64,000 nt of DNA from Enoplosus armatus (lineage: Eukaryota > Chordata > Actinopteri > Centrarchiformes > Enoplosidae): NCBI RefSeq assembly GCF_043641665.1, contig NC_092180.1:27815391-27879390 (forward strand). The letters are read 5' to 3'. The position numbers and the translations under genes were made by a program. This document shows, piece by piece, positions 10,850-22,506 of this stretch (the first letter of the stretch is position 1; each line of letters starts with the position of its first letter). The notes beneath the pieces were generated by a model. That model was not told where the DNA came from. It saw only the letters and a list, made by a program, of their open reading frames with translations, and searched no databases.

Positions 10850-12275
10850 CTAAAGATGCCGCTTGTTGTTAACAACCCAGAGTTAACAGGGCCAGTCGAC
10901 GGTGCCACCTTTGCGATACCGCTCATGCAGGACCGCCCAGGTCAGGGTCAGTAACAGCAGGTAACCCAGAGAGAGCCGGACTGAGTTGAACTTACTTCAC
11001 GATACAGGCCCCAGGTGGGGCAACATCATGAAACATGATTTACTCCGATCACAAAAGTCAGCACAGACCCTCAATCAAAACAATTAAAGATTGCGCAGGG
11101 TTTTGTTTTGTTTTTCTCAGCTGCAGTACACGAAAGGAGGACCTTTCTCAGTCAGAGAATATTGTGCTACCCGTTTTGTTCCCCTGCCGAGAAGGTCGCT
11201 AAGAACATTACCTAGCATACAATGAGTATGTCTTTTTTACCACTCCTCCCCTAGCAAATTTTATGAACACACGAGGGACGGAAACATCCAGGATTCGTGA
11301 GGTAGCAGTCCAAGGACAAATGACCTGGACCTGGCTGGGCCATGACACATACACTACTGTAAGGCCACGTAGACCCATGACATTCCCCTCTCTACAGTCT
11401 GTCCCGTTTGCTGCAGTATTTGCATTGCATTGCAATTTATCAAATAAAAGCAGAAAATGCCAAAACCAGCAGCGTAGGAAACTGATTTGAACTGATGTCA
11501 TGGACATGTCCACATCCTTATTTTGCATGACGCAAGTGGTATGGATGGCAGCTCACAAGTTTTTGTCAGTTCTGAGGAGGTTTCAATGCTGTGGACCTTG
11601 TCCAAACATCCAGCACACCGTTCTCCATACAAAGTCTGGTGTTCGTAGCGCAAGAGGTTAGAGAGCCTAAGCAGCAACACTTTATAGCCCAAGGTGTAAG
11701 CTATCTGTTTGTCATGCACAACCTTAGCCGCAGCGGGCGACAAATAAATCTCTTCATCCGCGTTGCTGTTATTCCGCTTCACATTTGATCTTGGAGGATG
11801 TGGTCACAGACAATCAAAATCCTAATTACGGATACAGTGCAGCGAGGGGGACATTTTAAGAATGGCTCTGAGGTGACCAGCGTTCATCTATTTATTTTTA
11901 TAGGGGTCTCGGCGCGAGCAACAAAGTTGATTTATTTCCCTCTGCTTTTAAGGGTGCAAGACCCAGACATTCAGAAATGAAGTGGAACGCTGCTAAGAAT
12001 TTCAAATGCACTTTTAATACATCCCCCTCATATTGACGTTTAGGTGGGAATCCGTCTTTTTTATTTCTGTCATTTCTAGCACTGCAGCCGTTGGTATATT
12101 TGTGAGTGTGTGTGCGTGTGTGTGTGTGGCAACATTTATTTCCCCTCATCGTCTGCTGAGAGTGAGAGGGGAGGTGTGGGGAGGGTGGGAGTGTAATGGT
12201 AATCATTTTTTTGTGACTGCGCCCAGGGTCTGAAGTGGCTGTTGCAGAGGACTTTTAGATTGATCTCGCAACATG
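10850..12275. other. Non-coding stretch, nothing recognised
   Basis: Mixed-composition DNA with short open frames on both strands, no domain and no coherent splice sites. A GT-rich patch near 12104-12128 and a G-rich purine patch near 12160-12195 are the only simple-sequence features. Confidence 0.4.
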
Positions 12276-12279
12276 CGCG

Positions 12280-12285
12280 CACGCA

Positions 12286-12334
<49 letters not shown>
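12280..12334. repeat. (AC)n microsatellite with GC-rich lead-in
   Basis: A long AC tract preceded by a CG/CA alternating stretch (12274-12290). Alternating purine-pyrimidine DNA of this kind can adopt Z-DNA. Confidence 0.95.
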
Positions 12335-12844
12335 GCCCTGAAGAAGATATGCTATATGGATCGCATCCTTGCCTCCCTCTATGCCGCCATTTGATTAATG
12401 ATCCAAATATGTGAATAAAAATATCAAAACAACTCGTCAAACCCAGGGGTTCCAGAGACGAAACGGCTTAAAGGATGAAACTACAGACTAACGAGGCGAC
12501 GTTTCTTTGTTTGGTTGTTGGTTTTCAGCGAGCATTCCCTTTTTTTTTCGTCCTTTCGTCCTGATTTCTGCCTCTGATTAACTTCTTTGTTTTTCTACCC
12601 AGATGTGTGACGTTTACGGAACATGAGTGGCCACTTTGTATCGAATAATATGAGATGTGAGAAAAGAAATACGGAATTAAAAAAGAAAGAAACAGTGTTT
12701 TTGTTTGGGGGGGGGGGAGTGTTTGCTCAATTAAAACTATACTGGTATGTTATGGTATTATTATTTGGATGTGTGTGTGTGTGTGTGTGTCTTCACGGTG
12801 TGTGAACGAGTGTACATATGTGTTTGCGGGGCACCCTGGCGAGC

Positions 12845-13060
12845 ATGTGGAATGTGCAATTTACAGTGGTGGCACTATCAGCCCCCTCCTAACACAGTAG
12901 ACCACTAATTGACATTTTCATTAAAAGCAAATTTATGTCCCTATTTCTGTCTGCGATAATGACCATTTCCCAAGCGGTGCTACGGGCTCTGCTAATGGAC
13001 ATGGAATAAAGGCGGAAACTTGTTTAATTATCATTGGAAGAAAAGAGGCCAATGTACGCG
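12845..13060. promoter_or_regulatory. Candidate conserved non-coding element
   Basis: Non-repetitive, AT-biased block with TTTAATTATCATTGG, CACTAATTGACATTTTC and ATTAAAAGC. The unique texture between microsatellites and clustered homeodomain-like TAAT cores suggest an enhancer. This is inference without alignment. Confidence 0.35.
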
Positions 13061-13064
13061 GCGT

Positions 13065-14060
13065 GCTCCTCAACGGCGTCAGTGTGAGGGAGGATGGAGC
13101 AGGGCCAGGGGGGAACGTGAATTTCTGCGTTGAACAGCACGCTAAGCAGAGTGTCAAGAAGAACGGAACCTCTGTGTCACTCCCATATCTCACAGGTTTT
13201 AACACGTGATCTATTGTTTTGTGTTGTGACTGAGGATGCAGGAGCAGGGACTGACCATCCGAAACAGTTGGGATTTCCTACGTCCAGCACGGCCCGATAC
13301 AGATAGAGCGATTAAAAGTGTCCGCAGCTGTACACTGTACACATCTGGCTTAATACAGGGGGGCTCTCTTATCTCTCCCTGCAGCCAGCTTTGCTTTGCC
13401 ACCATTTAGCTTTCGTAGTTGTGAGTGTTTGTGGTGAATGAATGCGACCTTTTCAATTAAATACGCACTGTTAAGTTTTCTTGTAAAAAAACAAAAACAA
13501 ATTACATTCGGTGTATATCCTTGAGGAACGCGGTGACAGCATTTCCTTTCTCATGAGACATTGTGTATTATATTGTATTATACATTGTGTATTTTAAATC
13601 CCACATTGTTTACCATGTTTACTTGCTGGCAGTCACAGCTACAGTCGCATGCATTTGAGCCCTTTGCCGCTCTCGTTCTCACACGCTCAGGTTACCGCGC
13701 CGTTGATTGGTGGGCAGGAAATGACAGAGGAAGCACTTCAAAGCGTCGGGCGGGAGCTGCTGCGAGGCATGAGGTGATGGCGCGCCTCTTTGTCCTCGAA
13801 TGCGCGATAAGCGATCTTTCGTCTAATGCTCCCTGACGGAAGCACATGACCACGTCCGCGGCTCCGGGCTATGTGTCAAAGAGTCAGCAACGCAACGCTG
13901 GAGAGACAAAACTTTTCTATGTCCAATGATTTATGTTGACAACGTGAATGTGTGCATGTGTATGAGTGACTTCATGCATGTTCTAGAGTAGCGACGGTGT
14001 GCCATGGTGTTTGTCTCTTTGAACACGTTATTGGAATGTATTTCCTTTCTATGCCCATGA
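13065..14060. other. Non-coding stretch, nothing recognised
   Basis: No repeat family and no plausible exon recognised. Short open frames (for example 13205-12933 minus and 13561-13836 plus) have no domain. Confidence 0.4.
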
Positions 14061-14065
14061 GTGCA

Positions 14066-14101
14066 GTGTGTGTGTGCGTGTGTGTGTGTGTGTGTGTGTG
14101 A
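14066..14101. repeat. (GT)n microsatellite
   Basis: GT tract with one GC interruption. A separate AC tract lies at 14243-14270. Confidence 0.95.
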
Positions 14102-14439
14102 CAGCAGAGTGACAGCAGACAGGGCTAAAGTCCCACCTCAGACGGCAGTAATGGAGACGTCAGCAGGATAACAGAGCCGGTAGCGCTGACAGTCATCCAC
14201 TCAGACAGACGCACCACACACCACATCCTATAGTGAGGATGGACACACACACACACACACACACGCACACAAGCAGAGCATGACATGCACATAGGCAGTG
14301 TATTAGATGAGCATCATCCCCGTTCTTGGTGGAGATGATTCCATTTGCAGGACCACTCAGCCTTTTGATGGTTTTTCTGGAAAGAGGCGCTGTCTAGGAA
14401 ATGTCTGACTGGATGGTGCGAGTGTGTGTATGTGTATTT

Positions 14440-14466
14440 TATCTATCTATCTATCTATCTATCTAT
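14440..14466. repeat. (ATCT)n tetranucleotide microsatellite
   Basis: Nearly seven uninterrupted ATCT units, the only clean tetranucleotide array noticed in the window. A short (AT)n follows at 14521-14533. Confidence 0.95.
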
Positions 14467-14869
14467 TTTAATCTAGAATGTCTGTACAATTATGCAAGAA
14501 ATCTAAAAGGAAACGTGACAATATATATATATAATGACAATAAAGTTGCGGAGTTGGAGCTGCTGGTTCCAGATGTGTTTTTCTTTGAACTTCACTGTTC
14601 CTCAATGTAGAAACTCGGGAGTCTCTTGGATAGTTTTACAATCCTATGGGTTTATGTTAAGGCCATCGGTTTTAAAGCAACTTGGTGGCAGTGGAACAAG
14701 CTGTAATCACGGAGCAACACGGAGCACATGTCCAAGCACTTGAGTAACCCGGCTACACTTTTTGTAAATGTAACCTGGTGTCCGCAATCAGGGGGTAGGG
14801 GAGACACCCACCCTCACAGAGAGAGAGAGAGACAGCAGCGGCGAGTTTAACATGTTGTGACAGCCTGGA

Positions 14870-15990
14870 AGAACAGCTGTATTGTGCATCACTGATGGAT
14901 TTTAAAACGTATTTCGCCGCTGAAGCCTTAATTGGCGATCATGGCGAGCGCGAGGGACGCTCGCCCAGCGAATCCACATTGTTTTTTTTCTATCAATTTC
15001 ATCATTCGACTCCATCAGAGACCGCGTTCCGCTCCCGACAGTGCACAAGCCTGGACTGACGGGACGTTAAGTTGGGACTCTCGTTTAATTACTGTTAGCT
15101 CACATGCTTCTATGTTAGCCTACAGCGTTTCGCTAGATATTCATTCATTCATCCACGTATGAAAAGTGAAAATATAGGGAGAGAATACTGGTAAGGTTAT
15201 TGCTTAACTTGTGTGATCTGAGAAGAATCTCCTCAACAACTTAAAATAGGCCCTTTCAAAGTGTTTCCTAGGTTGTGAAACTGATTTTGTGCATAAGGGA
15301 TTATGATGTCTAATTTAACAGCATTAAAGTCAGACTTTAGACTGCGGCAATGTGACTAGGTCCGATCTAGTAAGATTGCCATCGTTCCAGGGCGCCTGTT
15401 CAGACATGAGGCCGCCATGTTAAATTGCCAGCGGATTAACCTAAAGGGGTGCGTGTCTGAAAAGAGCTAAAGACTCCAGTCAGTGGGAGAGTAACAGTGG
15501 AGTGGGCGGACGAAAGGAGAGACCCGCAATAAGTAATAAGTTGGTTTCCCGTCGCTGAACATTTGGCTGTTTGTTCTATTCAGACACGTTCGTGCACGGA
15601 GGAAAAGCTCTGCTCTCTCCGCCTGTTTATTGCACATAGTCCATAGATCCATTGCTCAGGTAAAAAATATTGATTAGCGCAGCAGCAGGATGGAACTCTG
15701 ATTCTCCTCTTTTCCATATATACACCCTATTCTATTTCTCACTTATCACAAAGGACGATATTCTGTTTGTCCACACAGGTGTTTGGTGTCTTTCAGCAAC
15801 TGAGGAGGCCAAGCTTTTAAACATGGAATTATTGGACGATCTTACCAACTTCATTGATTCTTTACAAAGAAACTGGAACACACAAATAATTAAGATGACA
15901 CTTTCGCTTTTTTTTATAGAAGACTATAAAACAAGACGGAACCCAAGGATCACTCACTTTTTCTCTGCTCTTGCTTTTTTTTTTTTTCCC
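14870..15990. other. Unique-texture region with an unexplained open frame
   Basis: The plus strand is open at 15670-15996. Its middle part (ATEEAKLLNMELLDDLTNF, then IDSLQRNWNTQIIKM) is non-repetitive and would form an amphipathic helix. A possible acceptor (TTCTGTTTGTCCACACAG) precedes it at 15778. Downstream it runs into a T-rich tract. I recognise no family. It could be a chance frame, part of an old transposon, or a lineage-specific exon. Confidence 0.2.
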
Positions 15991-16234
15991 TCTTAACTTT
16001 GAATTTAAGAACTCTCTGAAAGAAGCCCGTTATACACTGGCCCTCATTCAGTGTCTACTCATTTGTGTGTTTAGTAGTGTTACTGTTAGTTATTAGTTGT
16101 GTGTGGAGTTAGTAGCTTAATAAACCCTTCACTTATAAAGAACTTGATCACGTGGTTTGTGTGAATGAATGACGAAGTGTATTGCGGTTACTGTACACGA
16201 GTCAAGAGCTTAGTGGCAACCTCCAGTTGAGGCT

Positions 16235-16258
16235 GAATTTATTAATTAATTAATATTT
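16235..16258. repeat. TTAAT-rich short tandem tract
   Basis: Contains TTTATTAATTAATTAATATT, a run of overlapping TTAAT units. It is too short to class as an array but provides clustered TAATTA cores. Confidence 0.6.
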
Positions 16259-16343
16259 TTCTGATAGCCTGAAGCGAGTGCAATCACTCTACGCCATCCT
16301 TTTGTACCAATGAATGTGTTAACGCTATATAATTTTGGTGCCT

Positions 16344-16362
16344 GGGTTAGGGTTAGGGTTAG
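16344..16362. repeat. Interstitial telomere-like repeat (TTAGGG)3
   Basis: GGGTTAGGGTTAGGGTTAG gives three telomeric units in register. Short interstitial telomeric tracts can arise at repaired double-strand breaks or by chance. Confidence 0.8.
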
Positions 16363-16729
16363 CCCTATCATTACATATTTTGGTATCCTTTAAGCCATAA
16401 TCCCTATGTCGGGTTAGAACTGTCAAGGATGGTGGCTAGCAGACTTTTGCTCTACTCATAGCTTAACAAATTACATATTATTTGTACTCTTTTTTTACTC
16501 ATTCGACTACGGCTGTCATGGTCTTGCGCTCTAAGATGCCGCTTTAATGTCAATAATGTTGGATTACTATTTCTTATTTCATGGACTATTTGAGATTTTT
16601 GGGGTAATGCAAATATAATAATAATAATAAAAAACCCCAGCTGTAAATCAAATCTTGATTTGGACAACAATTGCCATATCAACGGTAGAAGCTTCGAAGC
16701 ATTCGGGTCAGCCCTATTTTGAAGTGACC

Positions 16730-17035
16730 TGCCTTGATAACTATTGGGTGGATGGGTGATACGAGGTATCCAGAGAATGAATCCTAAAGACTGGCGATCC
16801 CTTGACCTTTCCTCTAGCGCTCCCGGCTGGCCAAAGTTTTCACTTGCTCAATGAAAAATCGTATCTGTGTGGATTGGCACAAGATTTGGTGCAGACATTC
16901 ATTGTTCCAAGAGGATCAATTCCTAAGGATTTAGGTGATCCCCTGACCTTTTATCCAGCGCCGCCACAAGGTTTTCCTTTTTAGTGTCAGAAAGAAATAT
17001 CTCTGCAAACCTAGGATAGATTGCCATGAAATATA
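16730..17035 (+). repeat. Percomorph interspersed repeat, copy 1 (degraded)
   Basis: Contains TTTGGTGCAGACATTCATTG, GATCCCCTGACCTTTTATCC, GCGCCGCCACAAGG and GGATAGATTGCCATGAAAT. Together these match the ordered blocks of a perch-like fish repeat (GGATGGATTGCCATGAAATT / GTGCAGACATTCATGGTCC / CTTGACTTTTCATCTAGCGC). The order partly repeats within the block, consistent with subunit duplication. No coding capacity. Confidence 0.65.
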
Positions 17036-17289
17036 TTGAGACATGTCAACAAAAGTTCAGCCTTGCTGTCTTTGTCCTTGTTATTTCCTTGCATTTAGCG
17101 TGTATTGCGTGGAGTCGCTGGTTGTTGCCACTTGTCTCAGCTCTAATGGGAAAACAGATCTTGGAAATTAGTCTGATTCTAGAGACAAGGACAAAAAGAA
17201 GTGTTCCTCTCTTTATTGCTGTCACGTGGAGGCATCAGCCAGTCCGACACATTCATCTCACTTTATAAGAATGAGCTGGTTTCATACCA

Positions 17290-17650
17290 CGCACCTTATT
17301 CATGTGGCCACAATTACCCATAAATTAATAAAACCTGACTGGTTATTACTGGGAGAAAGAGGGAGCAGAGTGGGAGAGACAGATGCAGAGAGAGGGAATA
17401 TAAAGGGCTGTACAGTGAACAATCTCCGGATAATTAAGAGGAAGATAAACAAAACATAAATTTGGATATTGCATTTATTTGGACTACCACTCAAATATGC
17501 GTGAACCACGTTATTTTAATTAAAAGATAAATCTATGTGACATGCTGCTTCCCAGTTAATTATTCAGTGCTGTACAATAAAAACAAAACCCATTAAATGT
17601 GCCACGCACTCTATTTCTCCATTAACAGTAAAAAGCGCTCATCCTGGGGA
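17290..17650. promoter_or_regulatory. Candidate conserved non-coding element (strongest by texture)
   Basis: Non-repetitive AT-rich block with CATAAATTAATAAAAC, GGATAATTAAGAGGAAG, TTTTAATTAAAAG and GTTAATTATTCAGTGC. The density of TAATTA homeodomain cores, with no repeat similarity, is what I would expect of a developmental enhancer in the neighbourhood of a transcription-factor gene. No alignment was available. Confidence 0.4.
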
Positions 17651-17739
17651 CAACATTTCAAATTCAGCTGCTGGTTTGGCTTTTCCCCCCCGTTTTTTTT
17701 TTTTTTTTGTCCTTTCGTTGATTTTTTTTTCTTTTTTTC

Positions 17740-17910
17740 CATTTTCCCATTTTCCCTCGCTTTGCATTTACATTGCTCCTCAGACCTTACACTTGCAAAA
17801 CATTTGATGTGAGCATTCACTACTTTTGAAATGTATCCAGGGCGCACAATACAAATGGAACTCTTTATACAGCAGCTCGGCACAACAAATGTTAATTTTT
17901 ACATTTTAAA
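17740..17910. promoter_or_regulatory. Candidate conserved non-coding element
   Basis: Unique AT-biased sequence following a T-rich run (17693-17740), including GCTTTGCATTTACATTGCTC and GTGAGCATTCACTAC. Inference from composition only. Confidence 0.25.
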
Positions 17911-18259
17911 TCTTTTGGTGACTCTTTTAACAGACAGGGGCAGTAAAGCGGGAGGTATGAATACTATTTTATGCATTTCTACATGCTTTTGTCATATTCT
18001 CAGATACTTCACGATGGCTATTATGCTTAGTTTAAGCATTCTGCCAGAAAAGTTGAAATCGTACTCTCTGCATGTTTAACCCATAACCCTTCTGAACATC
18101 ACTTTCTGTGGGATTCAATTAGGGGTATAAACTGGGCTGGTAGATCTATGGCACATTATGTTCATCAAGTTGAACATAAGTTCATCAGAGCTCGGGTGCT
18201 TCTTGCTCCAGGGTTTTTTTTAGCCACACTAGCAGCATGGAGCTAGCGATGGCAGCATT

Positions 18260-18815
18260 GGTCAAACACTTTGGTACAGGCTGAAATATCTATTGGATAA
18301 CTATTGGATGGATTGCCATGGAATTTTTATTTTAAAAAAAAACAAAAACATTCATGGTCCCCAGAGGATGAAACCTACTAACGTGGTGATCTCCTGACTT
18401 TTCCTCTTGCACCACGATGAGGTTGACATTTGTGTGTTAATCACTGGATGGATTCCCATGACACTCGATGCAGGCGTTCCCTTCTGCATGAATGAGTGAT
18501 AACTCATAACTCCCTTCAGTTTTTACCCACCAGCATCATCGGGTGAAAATTTTAATTCCGTGGTTTATGACCAAATACCTGAAAAACGAATGGCATTCCC
18601 ATGAGCTTCAGTTGTATGTTTTCTACTACTAATAAAAAAAATTTTAAAAGATGGTGAACAAACACTCCCTGCATGTTTGCATTGCGATTGTGATGTGATG
18701 TCAGCATGCCGGTGCTAGCACTGTACTCAAAGCACCACTGTTCCCAAGTATAGCCTCAAAGAGCAGCTAGCATCGCCGCAGACTTGTTTTCAGTCTTCTG
18801 AGCACCACCTTTCCC
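18260..18815 (+). repeat. Percomorph interspersed repeat, copy 2 (long)
   Basis: Ordered blocks include ACTATTGGATGGATTGCCAT, TTCATGGTCCCCAGAGGATG, TTTATGACCAAATACCTG, ATGGCATTCCCATGAGC, AAGATGGTGAACA, ACTCAAAGCACCACTG and AGCAGCTAGCATCG, the same order as a repeat I know from perch-like fishes. An A-rich insert (18330-18350) and small indels show age. It supports a percomorph origin. No transposase or reverse transcriptase is encoded, and its autonomous partner is not evident. Confidence 0.75.
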
Positions 18816-19556
18816 TTTTGTTTTTGGATCCCCCGGGTTGCTCATTTACTCCCCTGTTGGGACACTGTGAGGCATTTATCTCCTCTACTCATGGTTTTGA
18901 ATTCTTATTTACCCTTTCTTCATGGGTCATATTCATAGGTTCGTTTTAAGACACAAATGAAAGGATTACCACTTTGATTTGAGTGAAACATTTCAGTACA
19001 GTACCAGCAGTCTGTTTTTTTTTTTTGTTTTTTTTTTTGATCGACCTGAATGGTGTGAAGGGATCCAGACGCAAAGACAGTGTTTCCCAGAGGTAGAGGT
19101 TTTATTGCAGAAAAAAAAAAAAAACACCGGATAAATCGCACTGCTTCAAAGTACACCAGAACGTCCAGATCGCAGTAAACAGTCCATGTTTGATACACCT
19201 CTTTAATGAAACTTTTTGTCTTTTGTCAAACAGATGTGCAGTAATAAATAACGACCAAGGATATTTCTCTTAGATATAAAGTTATCTACTGTTAATATAA
19301 GATTATAGTTTGCAACAAAACCCATAAACTATAGAAATCTTCTTCATTTGGGAATGTGGACAGTATTGGACTAGGATTGCATACTACAGAATCCATTGTA
19401 GGCTGGGTAAGTAAATGGGCATGTTTTTTGTTGTTTTTTTGTTTTGTTTTTAGCACCAGTGATTATAATTGAGCAAACGGCATGTGCTACTTCAAGAGGA
19501 AGCTTGACGGAGATCAAGCAGCATGTGGACAATGGAATGGATTATTTTGGGATTAC

Positions 19557-19576
19557 GGGGGGGGGGGGGGGGGGGG
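19557..19576. repeat. Poly-G tract (20)
   Basis: Uninterrupted G run inside otherwise unique DNA; the Gly-repeat peptides predicted over it are artefacts. Confidence 0.95.
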
Positions 19577-19579
19577 TAT

Positions 19580-21960
19580 ATCATTCTCAGGGATGGACAA
19601 AGAGTACAAGTCACAGAGGAATCACAACAAATGCCGTTCTCCAATGTCGAAACAAAAAAATGATTGCCTCATCTGAACAAGGTGATGAAACTACTGATTC
19701 ACATGCTTTAGTAAGCTGGGGAAGTCAGGGTACTGGTGCCAAAAAAAAAAAAAAATGGAATGTGTACTTTCTTTATTTTATTTATTTATTTTTTCTCCTA
19801 TTGACTTTTTGCTAATATATGTAGATGTTCACCACGCGGACACATTTATACACACATCCAGAAAAAGCAAGCTACAGCCACCAAGAACACAGTAGTGTAT
19901 CGAAACCTAAAGGTTTATACTACATTAAGTTATCTGGATCTCATAGGGTGAAGCTCAGTGGGGAAAGGCCCTACACACTCCGCTATAAGGCAGTGAGAAC
20001 TACTGTCCTGCTGGCTACCAAACAAAAAAAGAAAAAAAGAAAGAAAAAAACACACACAAAAGAAACGTAAATGAAATACAGTATTTCATGTGCTGCAAAT
20101 ACTTCAGGAGGGCCAAAAAAGTTCAAATTATTGTGACACAATCAAAACCACAATTACAGCAGTCCAGTGGAATATTGAACTTACACTATAAGTCCTATTC
20201 TTTTCTTTTTCTTTCTCTACACGTCTTCCTCTTTGCTCTCCCCTCCATCTCTCCATGTGTGCAGGGGGATTGTATTTCCTACCCTGTTGTTGCTGTTGTT
20301 GTTGTTGTGTGTTGTGTGCGCGCGCATGTGTGTGTGTGTGTGTGTGCATGAGTGCATTGTGTCAGACTGTAAACTCCTTTAGGCAGAGCTGTGGCCCTGG
20401 GGGTTTTAAGAGTTTAGCCCTCCCCGCCACTGCATGTGTGTTTGTGCGGGAAGAAATTGACTTTCTTCTGGTCTGGATCATTTCTCTTTATCAGAAAAAC
20501 ATTAACAACCCGCAGCCCCCACCCCCCTCACCACCAATACCAACACAACACAAAGCGGTATACTTTCTTATTGTCCTCGCACTGTAGTAACCAACAGCTA
20601 CTGGCACAACACAGTACAATCAAAGTTGATACGATTTTTTTTGTTTTGTTGTTTTTTTTTTTGCCCTTAAAACAATGTAGCTTGATTGCCTCCTTTGAAA
20701 AATAAAAAAATAACTTGTGGAATATTTTGTATAGAAAAGGTAGTATAATTAGAGATAGGGTTGGGGTCACGTGAATGATTATCTAATGTGTCACCCTGTG
20801 CAGAGTTTATCAGAGGAGACGATTAATCTGTTTTGTTTTGTTTTTGTCCGAGTTGATGCCAGAGTGTCTCTGCACTGAAACTCTTCACGTGAGGGGAACT
20901 TTTAGCGGGATGTCACGCATGTTTTCTTTTTCTCATGTACAGAACGCAGCTGGTTATATCTGATCTTTCCCTCGGAGGCACATGTAGAAAAATCCCCCAC
21001 AGCTCGGTCCAGGTCCTTTCCAAAAGTGCCAAACTGTCATCTGTCGTCATAAAGCAGCCCCCAAAGCTAAAAAAACAAAAAACATTTAAAACTCCCCATC
21101 CTTCTCTGACATGGAGCCTGTAAGGTGACCTCCAGACGTTGAATTGCCAAAACCAAAGCAGAACCAGCCTTAACGTCGGGCTAATGGATGCTTTAAATAC
21201 TCCGCTGATTGATTTTCTTTTGTTGTATTTTCCGGGCCATTCTAACAGATTGGGCTTGTGTTCGAGAGAGTGAGGGTGGAGGGAACGATGGAGGAAAGAA
21301 GGCGGTGACTCGAGGGGCTCAGGCCAGCTGATGGGACTCAACTTGACCCCCTGGTGTACCATCCAGAGTCAGGTTACCACTGTAGGACTCTGAGTGTGTG
21401 TTTGTGTGTGTGTGTGTTGCTGAATTGATTTCCTCTGCGATGACAGCTCCAGTCAGGCTGGCACCAATCGCCCCACCCACCCCCCCACCCCACTTCTAAC
21501 CCTGATACACACACACACAAACACACACACTCCGCCATCGCCGCCACTGACCATAGAAAACATACACACACATACAGTGCTCATCACACAAAATGGCAGC
21601 CACTGGTGTTATGTTCTAGGGCGACTGTGGCGACTTCCTCCTCCACCTTCCCCACACTGACTGTTCTACTAAATCGTTTACACAGATCATTTTTCTGATA
21701 AAAGCATTATTTTTGGAGAAAAGTCTCTTCAGTGATTTTGAGATGACTTCGTCTGGCCTCCGTTTTCGTCGTCCACGATTTCTTTGAAAGCTACGATTTC
21801 ATGAACAGTTCAGCAACTTTGCCTCTTTTCCGTTCTCACACGTAATCTTACACTGTGCTCAGTTAATACAAACAGAAATGCCAAATCACCTCGTCACAAA
21901 TACATAGATTACAATGTTTTCTTAGTAAATTTCCACAGACTTCTAATAACACACATAGAG
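19580..21960 (-). other. 3' flank of the zinc-finger exon
   Basis: Contains poly-A/T tracts (19741-19755, 20025-20049, 20634-20661), a GTT/GT-rich patch (20285-20346) and two AC tracts near 21507-21530. Minus-strand AATAAA motifs occur here, including one at about 19101-19096, so a longer 3' UTR cannot be excluded. No other exon was recognised. Confidence 0.35.
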
Positions 21961-21964
21961 TATG

Positions 21965-21970
21965 TTTATT
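21965..21970 (-). terminator. Candidate polyadenylation signal for the zinc-finger exon
   Basis: AATAAA on the minus strand, about 240 bases downstream of the TGA stop at 22212-22214. It is the nearest canonical hexamer I noticed and would give a short 3' UTR. No transcript evidence is available. Confidence 0.4.
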
Positions 21971-22211
21971 GTGTTTGTAATGTAGGAAGTGCGGTCTATT
22001 CACAGCGCTGTCCGCCAGCACATCCGCTGATGCCGTCTTGTCATTGTTTGGTCGGGGTCTTCAGCACAGATCTGCGAGTCTTACAAGGACCAACGTTCAT
22101 GTGCATTCGGGAGTGGTGTGTCTGATCTATTGTATTTTAGATTATGCATTGACCAACAAAGACCAAGACCTCCTTCCCGGATGTTACAAACCGACCCAGC
22201 TCATGGCCGCT

Positions 22212-22486
22212 TCACTCCTGGTGGCGAAATGTGGCCTCCGCTGCAAACGACACAACGTTACTCCCATGGCTTCCATCTGTCGTTGATTGATTAGATGTAA
22301 CACCACCGGCGCTGTCATCAGGGTTCTTCTCTGGGACATCGGACTCTGGACGGGAGCGCTTGAAGCGCCGGTCAGGGTACTGGCTGTTGTCAAAGGGCAC
22401 GCGGTGCACACACAGCACATGGGTCTTCAGGTTGCCCTTCTGGGAGGCACTGTAGGGGCAGTAACTGCACTTGAATGGTCTCTGGC
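22212..22486 (-). CDS. znf536: Terminal exon of a C2H2 zinc-finger protein, znf536-like (partial gene)
   Basis: The exon starts after a textbook acceptor (TTCTGTTTCTCTCTCCAG, ending at 22487) and reads to a TGA at 22214-22212, about 90 residues. The first base of its first codon must come from the upstream exon (phase 1). Residues PFKCSYCPYSASQKGNLKTH then VLCVH form one C2H2 finger (C-X2-C, X12, H-X4-H), with the RPFKC linker typical of consecutive fingers. Then PFDNSQYPDRRFKRSRPES is a motif I associate with ZNF536, a nuclear zinc-finger repressor expressed in the nervous system that restrains neuronal differentiation. The remaining 40 residues are Ser/Thr/Asn/Asp-rich, probably disordered. 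The paralogue ZNF516 is the main alternative. Upstream coding exons are not in this window. The protein stops soon after the finger; I remember mammalian ZNF536 continuing beyond this point, so this may be an alternative short end. Confidence 0.75.
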
Positions 22487-22506
22487 CTGGAGAGAGAAAC
22501 AGAACA
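22487..22506 (-). other. Splice acceptor and polypyrimidine tract of the zinc-finger exon
   Basis: On the minus strand the intron ends in a clear T/C-rich tract followed by CAG, directly before the codons for the zinc-finger linker. This acceptor decides the exon start; the in-frame ATG further upstream at 22523 lies in the intron and is not a start. Confidence 0.85.

Noticed and set aside
20279..20349. Poly-Gln / poly-Cys frames over a GTT-GT tract
   Set aside because: Pure microsatellite translation with no surrounding gene structure.
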